DNA of 64,000 nucleotides, from NCBI GenBank assembly GCA_045863555.1, contig BTUU01000017.1:62001-126000 (forward strand), read 5' to 3'. Of the stretch, positions 1 to 7,287 are shown in pieces. The translations under genes were made by a program, and so were the position numbers. Below the pieces are notes generated by a model. The model did no database searches and had not been told where the DNA came from. It saw nothing but the letters and a program-made list of their open reading frames with translations. This DNA is from JACRLV01 sp045863555 (GTDB taxonomy: Bacteria > Planctomycetota > Phycisphaerae > UBA1845 > Fen-1342). Position 1 is the first letter of the stretch, and each line of letters opens with the position of its first letter.

Positions 1-16
1 CTCCGGTGCTGGCGAT

Positions 17-796
17 ATGGAGAAAAAGCGAATCGAGGAACGACTTCAGCAGGAGTCATTTAACTGCAAGCTAACACGGCCAATCCGCGTGTACGATCCT
101 GCGCAGGCTTGGCTTCCGAACGCCGTGCGTCAACAGCAGGGCTCCGACCCCTTCCGTGCGATCATTGCCACGGTCAACCCCGATAACTGCCCGACTGTTC
201 GCATCGCGTCCGAGCTTGACGAGACGGATCGGCTCTGGTCGGTAAGTCGAGAGACCCGGGTTCCCCGCACGGCGCACGCGCTGACAGCGGCCGCAGCTCC
301 CCTTATTCGCTGCAGTAGGGAGCTCCTGATAGTAGATCCATATTTTGATCCGCAGATCCCGAGGTTTCGTCATGTGTTTCAGTCGCTGATTCGCGAGGTG
401 GGAAGGGTCGTTCGGCGCTTGGAGCTCCACTGTTCGAATTTGCGGAGCGGCAGTACGGTACATTGGGAGCAACAATGCCGCTCGCGACTGGGGCGGCTCT
501 TCTGCGGCGAGACTCGGCTTCGAATAGTGAGATGGGCTCAGCGTGCTGGAGGAGAGACCTTCCATGCACGCTACGTTCTCACGGATCGCGGGGGACTTCG
601 GTTCGACGTCGGGCTCGATGAGGGACGCCCGGGCGAAACCACGGACGTCACGCTCCTCGATACACAGTTGCACATCGCTCGCTGGAATGATTTTCAGGAA
701 GCTGACGCGAATGGGAGTACGCGCACTCCGGCCTTCGACAAGGTCGATGAGCTACTTGTGTCGGATGGCACAGCGCACCGGGTGTTCCCGCTATAA
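17..796 (+). CDS. Phospholipase D-like protein, probably cut by window edge
   Basis: The C-terminal half (from about residue 100) reads as one half of a PLD-fold domain: 'LLIVDPYFDP' is a typical PLD-like strand, followed near residues 182-189 by H-A-R-Y-V-L-T-D, an HxRx4D variant of the HxKx4D active-site motif, and a 'DRGG' turn. Only one such motif is seen, so activity would need dimerisation or may be absent. The reading frame stays open to the first base of the window and the first ATG has no Shine-Dalgarno sequence, so the true start probably lies to the left. Single-motif PLD proteins of this size often sit in islands, some as parts of defence modules; that role is only inferred here. 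It is convergent with, and overlaps by 6 bp, the leftward gene that ends at 791. Confidence 0.5.
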   Translation: MEKKRIEERLQQESFNCKLTRPIRVYDPAQAWLPNAVRQQQGSDPFRAIIATVNPDNCPTVRIASELDETDRLWSVSRETRVPRTAHALTAAAAPLIRCSRELLIVDPYFDPQIPRFRHVFQSLIREVGRVVRRLELHCSNLRSGSTVHWEQQCRSRLGRLFCGETRLRIVRWAQRAGGETFHARYVLTDRGGLRFDVGLDEGRPGETTDVTLLDTQLHIARWNDFQEADANGSTRTPAFDKVDELLVSDGTAHRVFPL

Positions 797-1351
797 TCTC
801 GCTATTCCGCGTCGGCGCTCGTTCTCGGCGGTTTGAAGCGCCTTCAGCAATTGCCATCGTATCGGGGCGAATGCGCTCAATTCCCGCAAGACCTTATTCG
901 CACAACGCCGTGATGTCTGCTCACGCAGGTAGACCTCTACGTCTCCGGTGACGTGTGCCGCAAGCCGAACACAAACGTGCCACCGTCCATCGCGCCCCTT
1001 GCGGCAGCCGATGCTGTAGCCCGCGAACCTGATCGACTTCCGGCGGACATCGTGGATAGACGCCCGCTCCCGCTCGAAAAACTCGTGTCGTCCCTTTGTC
1101 GCGAGCAGCACGAAGAACCGGTCGTGCCGCAGGTACTGCATGTTCGCCAAGCCCTGCTTCTTCCGCCGGCAGCGCGCCCACTTCGAGATAGCGATGCCAT
1201 AGCGGTCAATGAGCTTGGTATCGACGGCGGCCGGATCCTTCCCTTCCGGGATGGTGCCGGTCACATAGAACCAGTACCCGTGCGTGATGTACGCGACGGC
1301 AAGCTGCTGCACGAACCCCTCGACCGACGTGGCGAGGCAACGATACTCCAT
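791..1351 (-). CDS. Conserved planctomycete mobile-element protein, unknown function
   Basis: This 186-aa protein starts 'MEYRCLATS'. The start is chosen because AGGAGG lies 9 nt upstream of that ATG; a longer open frame to 1396 has no ribosome site. It is basic, rich in Arg and aromatic residues, and contains a conserved-looking core 'GYWFYVTG.IPEGKDP' and 'RFFVLLATKG'. From memory this resembles a family found in many copies in planctomycete genomes, often in integrated elements, but no function is known to me. No membrane segment or signal peptide is visible. It follows the 73-aa gene at 1433-1654 in the same direction, and the two probably form one transcript. A nucleic-acid role is possible from its charge but is not shown. 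Confidence 0.7.
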   Translation of the reverse strand: MEYRCLATSVEGFVQQLAVAYITHGYWFYVTGTIPEGKDPAAVDTKLIDRYGIAISKWARCRRKKQGLANMQYLRHDRFFVLLATKGRHEFFERERASIHDVRRKSIRFAGYSIGCRKGRDGRWHVCVRLAAHVTGDVEVYLREQTSRRCANKVLRELSAFAPIRWQLLKALQTAENERRRGIARL

Positions 1352-1432
1352 GCGATTGTCCCTCCTGTTCAAAATGAGCGGGTTGTTCTGGCACAACCCC
1401 GCAAAGCCGTGTTGCCTCCTTTCGTTCGAGCT

Positions 1433-1654
1433 TCAATCCTTCTCCGGACCCGGCCCGCAGAACTCCAGCAGTTCTCGTAGCTCCTGCGCAGTCGGTTCCC
1501 GACCAAAATCCTCCCGATAACACGCCACGATGCGTGCCCGCACGTCCGGGGGAATCGTGCTCGGCTCTGGCCAGCACCGTTCATCGAACTCCTCGATGAT
1601 GTCGGCCGGCCCGTCGCCGATGACGCCGCCGGTTCCCGTGCGCCACCAACCCAT
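1433..1654 (-). CDS. Small 'MGWW' protein, unknown function
   Basis: This 73-aa acidic protein begins 'MGWWRTG'. The start is fixed by AGGGAGGTGA a few bases upstream; upstream in-frame codons to 1813 are low-complexity and lack a ribosome site. The N-terminal part has 'GDGPADIIEEF', and the C-terminal half ('PPDVRARIVACYREDFGREPTAQELRELL') is predicted to be two short helices, like a small regulator or partner-binding module. It lies 81 bp upstream of the conserved gene at 791-1351 on the same strand. Short MGWW-initiated proteins recur near such mobile-element genes in planctomycetes, as far as I recall. Function is unknown. Confidence 0.6.
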   Translation of the reverse strand: MGWWRTGTGGVIGDGPADIIEEFDERCWPEPSTIPPDVRARIVACYREDFGREPTAQELRELLEFCGPGPEKD

Positions 1655-2215
1655 GCGAATCACCTCCCTTCGCTCGAAGCTCACCCCCTCACGCACGCCA
1701 AACCCGCGGGCACCCGCGTCACCGGCCCGTCGTGCAAAACCTCCTCCTTCCGTGAAACCCGCCCGGCAACCGCCACACGCTGGGCGCACTGCGCCTTCTG
1801 CATCCGCCGCCACATCAGCACGGCCGAAATGTCATCGCGTCCCCGCCATCGCGAACTCGACTTCGCTTCTGGTTCCGCCGTTGCCGGCGTTCCCGTCCGC
1901 TCGTCGACCCGCTTCCCGCGACCGGCATCCGTCCGCACCATGCGGCTAGATTCATCTATTGCAGTTGCGTCCAGTACCAAAACACGATCCCGACGCTTGC
2001 GGTTGCTGCGCCAACACGACGAATTCTTTCGCGAACTCGACTCACGTCGCAGAACAACACAATCGGCTCGGAATCATGGCGGTTGCGGCCAAGCAACCTC
2101 GATGCACCTGCGGATACACCTCGCCTGTGCATCGTCATTCCGCTGCCAAACGACGGCCGTCTTCCGACGGTCCTCGTTTGACCGCATTGGCTGTCTTCCG
2201 ACCCGCCGATAGCGG

Positions 2216-2242
2216 GCCGGGGCAGGACTGCCCTGCCCCGGC
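2216..2242. repeat. Perfect 11-bp inverted repeat (hairpin)
   Basis: GCCGGGGCAGG, a 5-nt loop, then CCTGCCCCGGC. It has no T-run, so it is not a standard terminator; it looks like a REP-type palindrome. Confidence 0.7.
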
Positions 2243-2418
2243 GCCGCACCGACACGTCTGCAAACATGGGAAATGCTCGTCGGCCCTTTCGTCCTCGTTC
2301 ACGCATCCGGCACCACCCGTAGATGCACGAACAGCATCGCGACTGCCTTGCCGCTCTGCCGCCACGCTTCCGCGTGCTCCTACTCAGGCCCCGCTCCCAG
2401 ACTCCGGCTTTTCAAGCA

Positions 2419-2438
2419 CCCGCGCGATAAGTCGCGGG
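2419..2438. repeat. Short inverted repeat
   Basis: CCCGCG, 8 nt, CGCGGG. One of several palindromes clustered in this non-coding stretch. Confidence 0.5.
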
Positions 2439-2888
2439 CACCGGGCATCACCCCGGCCGCCAGAATCCTTCCCCGGTTAGAACCAGTCTCCGTCTGATCG
2501 GTCACGTCGCTTGACCTGGAACCGCCGCGTGCGTCTCTCCCGCACGTTGTGTTCACAACGCTGATCACCCGCCGGCTTCCGCCGACGAGCATGTTTACGC
2601 CCGCAAATGCGGACGATTTCGGGGTACGAATCTAGAAGCTCCCCTTACCCTCAGCGCAGGTCTTTCTATCGCGGTTTGGCACCGTCTCCGATCAAACTCA
2701 CCCAGAAGCGGTTATCCCGCCTTTCGCAGTTGAGCTTTTCACCGTCCACGGCTTGCGTGGAACGCCGAGGCTTATCATCGCCCCGGTCGCCGGCATCGCT
2801 GCCGACGAACTCCCTGCCTGGGCTGGCGTTGAACGGGCCGTCTCCGAGCATGCGCTCGAAGGTTGGCCCGAACCCCACAGGGGGATTA

Positions 2889-2904
2889 GCCGCCGTACGG
2901 CGGC
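2889..2904. repeat. Perfect 16-bp palindrome
   Basis: GCCGCCGTACGGCGGC is fully self-complementary with no spacer, so it may be a protein-binding site or a degraded repeat. Confidence 0.6.
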
Positions 2905-2979
2905 ATCACCCACTTTGGCTGGCCCGGCTCGCGCTCGCGCGCGAGTGTGTCCCGGTCGCCCATTTTCGAATTGGATTTT

Positions 2980-2997
2980 GCGGGCAGGATCGCCCGC
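2980..2997. repeat. Short inverted repeat
   Basis: GCGGGC, 6 nt (AGGATC), GCCCGC. Fourth palindrome of the cluster. Confidence 0.5.
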
Positions 2998-3466
2998 CAA
3001 CCGGCAAATGCGCTCGCGCCGCGGCAGCCCTCGCTTTCGCAAAGGCTCAGGACGGTGCGAGCGATTCGCCTGTGATTTCAATGGGATCGAACGGCAGGAT
3101 TACTCCAAAAGCTTGGGATTACTCTGCCGAGCCTCCCTCGCACTGGACGAGCCAGTCTCCTGGCATCCAGCGCTACGAGCACTCGAACATGGCGGGTGAT
3201 GAACTCCGCCTCCTTAGCCTGATTGGTAGTCAGGTTTACCGGTTGTCCGATCCCAGATTCAGACGCCAGGCCACGCGTTCGCATGATTCTGACGATCGCG
3301 AAACAAACACTGTCTCGCGGAGCGACCATAGCGCAGTTTTTCACGCATGTCACGCTTTCTCATTCGATAATCGTCGCGGGATAGCAGACCCCACCGGTTC
3401 CAGGTCCAGCGGTGCCGCCCGCGCGTCCTCTGTCCCGCGACCGGCCAGAAAATGGATCAAATTCCC

Positions 3467-3494
3467 TTGACCGAAGCCCGCTAGCTGTTACTAT
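3467..3494 (+). promoter_or_regulatory. Sigma-70-type promoter of the XRE gene
   Basis: TTGACC (3467-3472) and TACTAT (3489-3494) are separated by 16 bp and stand 28 bp before the GTG start of the repressor gene. The -10 box overlaps the operator at 3486-3505. Confidence 0.6.
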
Positions 3495-3505
3495 GTATGC
3501 GAACA
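3486..3505. promoter_or_regulatory. Putative operator O1 (TGTT-N12-AACA type)
   Basis: TGTTACTATGTATGCGAACA covers the -10 box of the XRE promoter. It has the same 20-bp frame and the same right half GCGAACA as the perfect palindrome at 4661-4680. This suggests autorepression by the XRE protein; the binding itself is inferred. Confidence 0.55.
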
Positions 3506-3521
3506 CTGAACGGAGAGACCC

Positions 3522-3911
3522 GTGGCCCGGAAACCGAGAAGCAGCGACGAAATCGGCGCCCTGTTGCGCCGCCAGCGGACCGAGGTGCTCGGCAAGGGCC
3601 TGCGCGAAATGGCCCGCCAGCTCGGCACGGCCCCGGCTCATCTGACCGACATCGAGCATGGCAACCGTAGCCCGTCCGAGACTCTCCTCGTCAAGATTGC
3701 CCGCGCCTACGAGATCGCCGAAGCGGAGCTCCGCTCCGCCTGGAGCAAGCCGGACGAAATCGTCGAGGAAATCGCCAGCCAGGATGCAACCGCCGCCGCC
3801 AAAGTTCCTGAGCTGCTCCGCTCCGCCCGCAAGTTCACGCCGTCGCAGTGGGATGCGCTGATCGACGCGGCCAGGAAGCTCGCCACCGGGAAGAAGGGCA
3901 AGGGCGACTGA
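3522..3911 (+). CDS. XRE-family transcriptional repressor (ImmR-like)
   Basis: This 129-aa protein starts at GTG (GGAGAG just upstream). Residues about 8-65 form an XRE/Cro helix-turn-helix with the classic 'LREMARQLGTAPAHLTDIE.G.R.PS' pattern, so it binds DNA, presumably as a dimer. Residues 70-115 are an Ala-rich helical region that could mediate dimerisation or be the target of the protease encoded next, and the tail 'KLATGKKGKGD' is basic. Its stop codon overlaps the ImmA gene start (TGATG), so the two are translationally coupled. The promoter carries an operator matching one before the 4703 gene, which fits a repressor controlling itself and the excision genes. Gene pairs of this kind regulate phages and ICEs such as ICEBs1. 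Confidence 0.85.
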   Translation: MARKPRSSDEIGALLRRQRTEVLGKGLREMARQLGTAPAHLTDIEHGNRSPSETLLVKIARAYEIAEAELRSAWSKPDEIVEEIASQDATAAAKVPELLRSARKFTPSQWDALIDAARKLATGKKGKGD

Positions 3912-4639
3912 TGGCCGGGCGACGGTACGAGTACGGCAAGCTTTTCGAGCCCGCCAGCGGCGGCAAGCTGATCGAGCGGAAGGCGCGACGCTCGCTCGCC
4001 TACTGCGTCCACAAGCTCGGACTTCGTGAAACTCCGCTCCCGATCCCGGTCGATCGTTGGATCGAAACGGCCTTCAACATCCGCTTCGGAATCGCGGACC
4101 TGTCGCATATCGGCCCCCGCGTGCTCGGCGCGGCCTACCTGCGCGACCGCGAAATCCTCATCTCGGAGAATGCCCTCTTCAACGAAGGCCGGTACCGATT
4201 TACCTGTGCCCACGAACTGGCCCACTTCGTGCTCCACGAGCACATCCGCGACCAGTTCAACGACTACGACGAACCGGAGATCATCTTCGACGACGAACTC
4301 GAACGCGAGGCGGATCGCTTCGCCGCGGCGTTCCTGATGCCCGTCAACCTCTTCGAGCGCGAGGTGATCGCGATCGCGCAAGGCGTTGGCGCCGACCCAC
4401 AGGAGTGCCTGATCGAGTTGATGATGCCGACGAACGGGTCGTTCAAGCTGTGGCAGAACATCTTCGTGCCGGCCATCAGCCGTCGTTTCGCCGTCTCGAA
4501 GACGGCCGCGCTGATTCGAGCGCACAGTCTGCAGCTCATCGGCAACGACCCGCGAACGCTGATTCCGACGCGGCATTTTCACGACCTGATCCCCAAGCCG
4601 ATTCCGCCCGTAGTCGCCCCGGAGAATGGCAGCGGATAG
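3911..4639 (+). CDS. ImmA/IrrE-family metallopeptidase
   Basis: This 242-aa protein starts at the ATG that overlaps the stop of the XRE gene by one base. The zinc site is clear: 'HELAH' (H101, E102, H105) is followed about 28 residues later by 'EREADRFAAAFLMP', which supplies the third ligand (near E133) and is a hallmark of the family. Known members cleave a neighbouring XRE repressor (ImmA on ImmR in ICEBs1; IrrE/PprI on DdrO in Deinococcus), and by analogy this one probably inactivates the repressor encoded at 3522-3911. The C-terminal ~90 residues are less conserved and may be a sensory part. The arrangement is that of an antirepressor for an integrated element. Confidence 0.88.
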   Translation: MAGRRYEYGKLFEPASGGKLIERKARRSLAYCVHKLGLRETPLPIPVDRWIETAFNIRFGIADLSHIGPRVLGAAYLRDREILISENALFNEGRYRFTCAHELAHFVLHEHIRDQFNDYDEPEIIFDDELEREADRFAAAFLMPVNLFEREVIAIAQGVGADPQECLIELMMPTNGSFKLWQNIFVPAISRRFAVSKTAALIRAHSLQLIGNDPRTLIPTRHFHDLIPKPIPPVVAPENGSG

Positions 4640-4659
4640 GCCGTGTTTTTTTGTTTGCA

Positions 4660-4681
4660 ATGTTCGCTCGTGTGCGAACAT
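4660..4681. promoter_or_regulatory. Putative operator O2, perfect inverted repeat
   Basis: ATGTTCGC, 6 nt (TCGTGT), GCGAACAT: an 8-bp perfect inverted repeat 21 bp before the start of the 97-aa gene. Its core 20 bp (4661-4680) aligns with the site over the XRE promoter. A weak promoter (TTGCAA at 4655-4660, ACATAA at 4678-4683, 17-bp spacer) would be covered by it. The arms resemble operators of phage repressors and Gram-positive SOS boxes, so a LexA site is an alternative. Confidence 0.6.
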
Positions 4682-4702
4682 AAGAACAACGGAGGACCTG
4701 GA

Positions 4703-4996
4703 ATGGTGCTCTACGACTTGACCAAGACGGCGGTCGCTACCGCCGACCAGCCGATACGCCCGCCGAACGAGCCGGAACTACTCGCGATCACGGTGGCGCT
4801 GCTGTCGTGCGAAGACCGCAGCTTCAGCGACCTGGCGTGCAGCGCCGTTGAACTCTCGCAGCGGAACTGCCGCCGCGTCGCCGAACTAATCGACGAGCGC
4901 ACGCCGTCGCTCGCCCGCGAGTTCGGAGGTCCGGTGCTTCTCCGCGCGCGCCTGAAGCATTTGGTCGGCCTGCAGATCTTCCGCGAGTTCCAGTAA
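4703..4996 (+). CDS. Small unknown protein of the integrative element
   Basis: This 97-aa protein starts at an ATG 7 nt after GGAGG; an upstream in-frame extension to 4643 crosses the operator and is unlikely. It is mainly helical, with a Leu-rich C-terminal half ('RNCRRVAELIDERTPSLAREF') and one Cys near residue 36. I do not recognise it. Its place right after operator O2 and directly before the excisionase-type gene suggests an early gene of the element, for instance a second recombination or replication accessory factor, but this is inference from position only. Confidence 0.6.
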   Translation: MVLYDLTKTAVATADQPIRPPNEPELLAITVALLSCEDRSFSDLACSAVELSQRNCRRVAELIDERTPSLAREFGGPVLLRARLKHLVGLQIFREFQ

Positions 4997-5031
4997 CGGG
5001 AACGACGACTGGACGAGAGTCCAAAAACGCC

Positions 5032-5397
5032 ATGCACAATCCGGCACCGACAACTCCGACCACCGAAGATCTGCTGCAAGTGCTGCAGCAGATCGAAGCG
5101 CACCTCGCAGCGCTTCGGGCGGGGACGACGTCGGCACGCCCGGACTGGCTGACCGTCGATGAAGTGGCCGACGAACTCAAATTGTCGCGCGACTCGGTCG
5201 AACGTCTCATCGCCTGCGGGCGACTCCAGGCCGCCGAAGTCACCGGCGTCGCCGGCCGGGGACGTCGCCGGCGTTTTCGCATACACCGCGACTGGGTCGA
5301 CGCGTTCCTCAAGTCCTCGGTGAAACTCCACGCCGCACCACCCAAGGTGCGACGCAGCCGCTCGGTCTCCGAGTCGACCATCGACTTCATCCAGTAA
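5032..5397 (+). CDS. Excisionase-type helix-turn-helix protein
   Basis: The protein is 121 aa. Residues about 37-88 make an HTH_17/excisionase domain: 'WLTVDEVADELKLSRDSVERLI' followed by a wing 'GRRRRFRIHRDWVDAFL'. The N-terminal 30 residues form a coiled coil-like helix that may dimerise. Such small proteins bend the attachment-site DNA and steer a tyrosine integrase towards excision. The gene converges on the integrase gene and their 3' ends overlap by 11 bp (5387-5397), the arrangement expected of an xis/int pair. It probably shares the O2-controlled transcript of the upstream 97-aa gene. A simple transcription-factor role cannot be excluded. Confidence 0.75.
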   Translation: MHNPAPTTPTTEDLLQVLQQIEAHLAALRAGTTSARPDWLTVDEVADELKLSRDSVERLIACGRLQAAEVTGVAGRGRRRRFRIHRDWVDAFLKSSVKLHAAPPKVRRSRSVSESTIDFIQ

Positions 5398-6634
5398 CGA
5401 CTCGAAGTTGCCCACCCGCAGTCTCGACCTGCGGCCAGAGCCGTGACCGCACAACGTTCACAACCCGCCGTAGCCGTTCAATGCTGATCTCTTCGATGTA
5501 CACGCCGCTCATGCCGGGGATGCTGTGTCCCATGATGCGGTGAATCGCGTGCTGATCACCGGCCTCGTCCGCCCACGTTCGAAACGTGTGCCGCAGGGAG
5601 TAGAAGCCGAGGCCGAAGCGCTTGAGTTTCAATTCCTTCAGAAGCGCGTCGAACCAGTCGCTGAGGCGGTCCATATACGTCACCTTCTTGATTTCGTCGC
5701 CTTCGCGGCGAACGATCTGTCGTACCAGCGCAAAGCCGCGTTCGCTCCGGAACACGAGCTCCCGCGCCTCCGGTGTCGCCGCCTTTGGCATCAAGCCGTC
5801 CAGAACAACCTGAATCGCATCGATCGTCTCCGGCCACAGGGGAACCACGCGTCGTACGGCTGTTTTGGGGCGCTCAAAGTCGATCACTCCGCCTTTCAGA
5901 TCGACAGCGGCAACCGGAAGCGCCGAACAGTCCGTATTGCCGAACCCGCCGTTGATTCCGAGGAGAATGGCGGGTTTCAGTTGCGGGCTCGCGGCGGTGA
6001 GCAGCGACCGAATCTGCTCTGCCGTAAAGAGCCGTTTGCCGACCCGTCGCTCGCGCTCGGCTCTGCTTCGACGAACATCAGCGGCGGAGGGTTTCGCAAA
6101 CGCGACGCCGAATCGCGGTAGCTGCTCGATGAGTCCCGCCTGGACCGCCCATTTGAACATGGTCTGAATCGCGACAACCGTGTGCGTGATCCCATGCACT
6201 CCCAGCGCCTTCTTGCCGCCGATGCCTTGCTTTGCGATCAGGCGCCGGTACTGAAGGAAGTCATCGGCATTCAGACTCGCTACCGGCCGGGCCGGGCCGA
6301 CCGATCGCGCGAAATGCCGAACCACCCGACGGCAATCCTCGAACCAGCGCGTGCCAATCTGGCCGGTCTCGACGCGCTGCATCTGGTGCATCAGAAACTG
6401 ATTCCCCATCCCCTTGATCGTCAGCTCCTCGGTTGCGGCGGACGAAGGTTCACGGCCCACGTGCAAATCCTCCGCAATGCGGAGATAATTCTGATGGGCG
6501 GTGTCGGGGTCGGCCCAGACACCGAAGAAGTGGAGCTTTCCGAGGATCTTCTTGCACCACTGACCGTTCGGATGAGCAGTCAGCGGGAAGGTCGGATGGG
6601 GTTTCTTAGGCTTGCGACGAGAGCGTTTTACCAT
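5387..6634 (-). CDS. Tyrosine recombinase/integrase with non-canonical box I
   Basis: The protein is 415 aa, with GGAGG before the ATG. After a basic N-terminus and a SAM-like core-binding domain (about 70-180), the catalytic domain (about 200-395) shows box II 'SLRHTF' (R348, H349), 'MGH' (H370) and the nucleophile 'VYIEE' (Y379). The expected first arginine (box I, usually G-L-R-x-x-E) is replaced in 'GGFGNTDCSALP' (residues 229-240), and the first His of box II is Tyr. I recall similar 'GNTDC' integrases in planctomycetes, so this looks like a family trait rather than damage. The gene starts 139 bp from tRNA-Arg, the likely attachment locus, and points away from it. Confidence 0.88.
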   Translation of the reverse strand: MVKRSRRKPKKPHPTFPLTAHPNGQWCKKILGKLHFFGVWADPDTAHQNYLRIAEDLHVGREPSSAATEELTIKGMGNQFLMHQMQRVETGQIGTRWFEDCRRVVRHFARSVGPARPVASLNADDFLQYRRLIAKQGIGGKKALGVHGITHTVVAIQTMFKWAVQAGLIEQLPRFGVAFAKPSAADVRRSRAERERRVGKRLFTAEQIRSLLTAASPQLKPAILLGINGGFGNTDCSALPVAAVDLKGGVIDFERPKTAVRRVVPLWPETIDAIQVVLDGLMPKAATPEARELVFRSERGFALVRQIVRREGDEIKKVTYMDRLSDWFDALLKELKLKRFGLGFYSLRHTFRTWADEAGDQHAIHRIMGHSIPGMSGVYIEEISIERLRRVVNVVRSRLWPQVETAGGQLRVVTG

Positions 6635-6773
6635 GACGGCCTCCGCCCGATGTTCGAACCGCTTGGCTGCGTTTCATTCGAGCGTAGATACCTCTGCGGT
6701 TGTCGTCAAGGTTGTCGTCACCGTTTTTGGCTTGTCGCTAAAATCGATGCAAGTGCTTTTAGAATAAGAAGTT

Positions 6774-6847
6774 GCGCCCGTAGCTCAGCAGGATAGAGCA
6801 GCGGTTTCCTAAACCGCAGGTCGTTGGTTCGAATCCAATCGGGCGCG
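6774..6847 (+). tRNA. tRNA-Arg (anticodon CCU)
   Basis: A complete cloverleaf of 74 nt: acceptor stem GCGCCCG/CGGGCGC, D-arm 'AGCTCAGCAGGATAGAGC', anticodon arm GCGGT-TTCCTAA-ACCGC with anticodon CCT, and T-arm GTTGG-TTCGAAT-CCAAT. No CCA is encoded; the discriminator is G and a T-run follows. The integrase gene begins 139 bp upstream, so this gene may carry or border the attachment site. Confidence 0.93.
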
Positions 6848-7010
6848 TTTTTTCCTTTCGCGAGCCAGCGCGTGCCAGGCGACGTCGATCGGCCGCCTGG
6901 TGCGCCGGCCACAATAGTCCTGACAGCGCAGCTGCCGTGCGACCGAAGCCGGTTCCGGTCGAGGCACAACGGAGAGCTTCCCGCCGCGGGACCTTGAATG
7001 CACCTGAAGA

Positions 7011-7100
7011 GGCACCGGCACAAGCACCGGCACAGGTACCAGGGCAGGTACTACGACAGGCACCAGGACAGGATACCGGCACAGGTATCAACACAGGCAC
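7011..7100. repeat. Degenerate 12-bp tandem repeats
   Basis: About seven imperfect copies of GGCACCGGCACA/GGTACCAGGGCA-type units, with spacing in multiples of six. Open frames through it encode Val-Pro or Gln-Ala-Pro repeats but have no start signals. It sits between tRNA-Arg and the collagen-like gene. Confidence 0.7.
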
Positions 7101-7220
7101 GCCCGCGAGGATTGGCGCCGCGCTCGGCGGCGGTTCACGACGGGTCGCAGATCCGTGGCGAAGAGGGTGCGGTCGGAAACCGACCGGTCATCGGGCGCTC
7201 CCCATCACCCATCCATGAAA

Positions 7221-7263
7221 GCACCACGGGCTGCGCCGCTCGAAGCCGCGCAGCCCGTGGGTG
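7221..7263 (-). terminator. Hairpin after the collagen-like gene
   Basis: A 12-bp perfect stem, CCACGGGCTGCG (7224-7235) and CGCAGCCCGTGG (7249-7260), with a 13-nt loop, stands 28 bp past the stop of the leftward gene ending at 7288. The T-run is poor, so strength is uncertain. Confidence 0.6.
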
Positions 7264-7287
7264 TGCTCGCTCCCGCCGTCGCGAGTC

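Larger units (their letters stand above)
1816..3466. other. Palindrome-rich intergenic region without a convincing gene
   Basis: About 1.65 kb in which open frames exist on both strands but none has a ribosome site, normal codon bias or recognisable protein motif. It holds at least four GC-rich hairpins of 16-27 nt, listed separately. It separates the leftward mobile-element genes from the rightward XRE/ImmA block and may be decayed coding DNA seeded with small palindromic repeats. Confidence 0.5.

Noticed and set aside
1681..1815. A 44-codon leftward frame just upstream of the MGWW gene
   Set aside because: There is no Shine-Dalgarno sequence and no recognisable motif; the intact ribosome site belongs to the next ATG at 1654.
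2607..3470. A 287-codon open frame on the + strand in the palindrome-rich region
   Set aside because: It has no ribosome site, contains several palindromes, and its composition does not look like protein.
7000..7230. Val-Pro or Ala-Pro repeat proteins encoded by the 12-bp repeats
   Set aside because: Open in several frames as any 12-bp repeat would be; no start signals or flanking domains.
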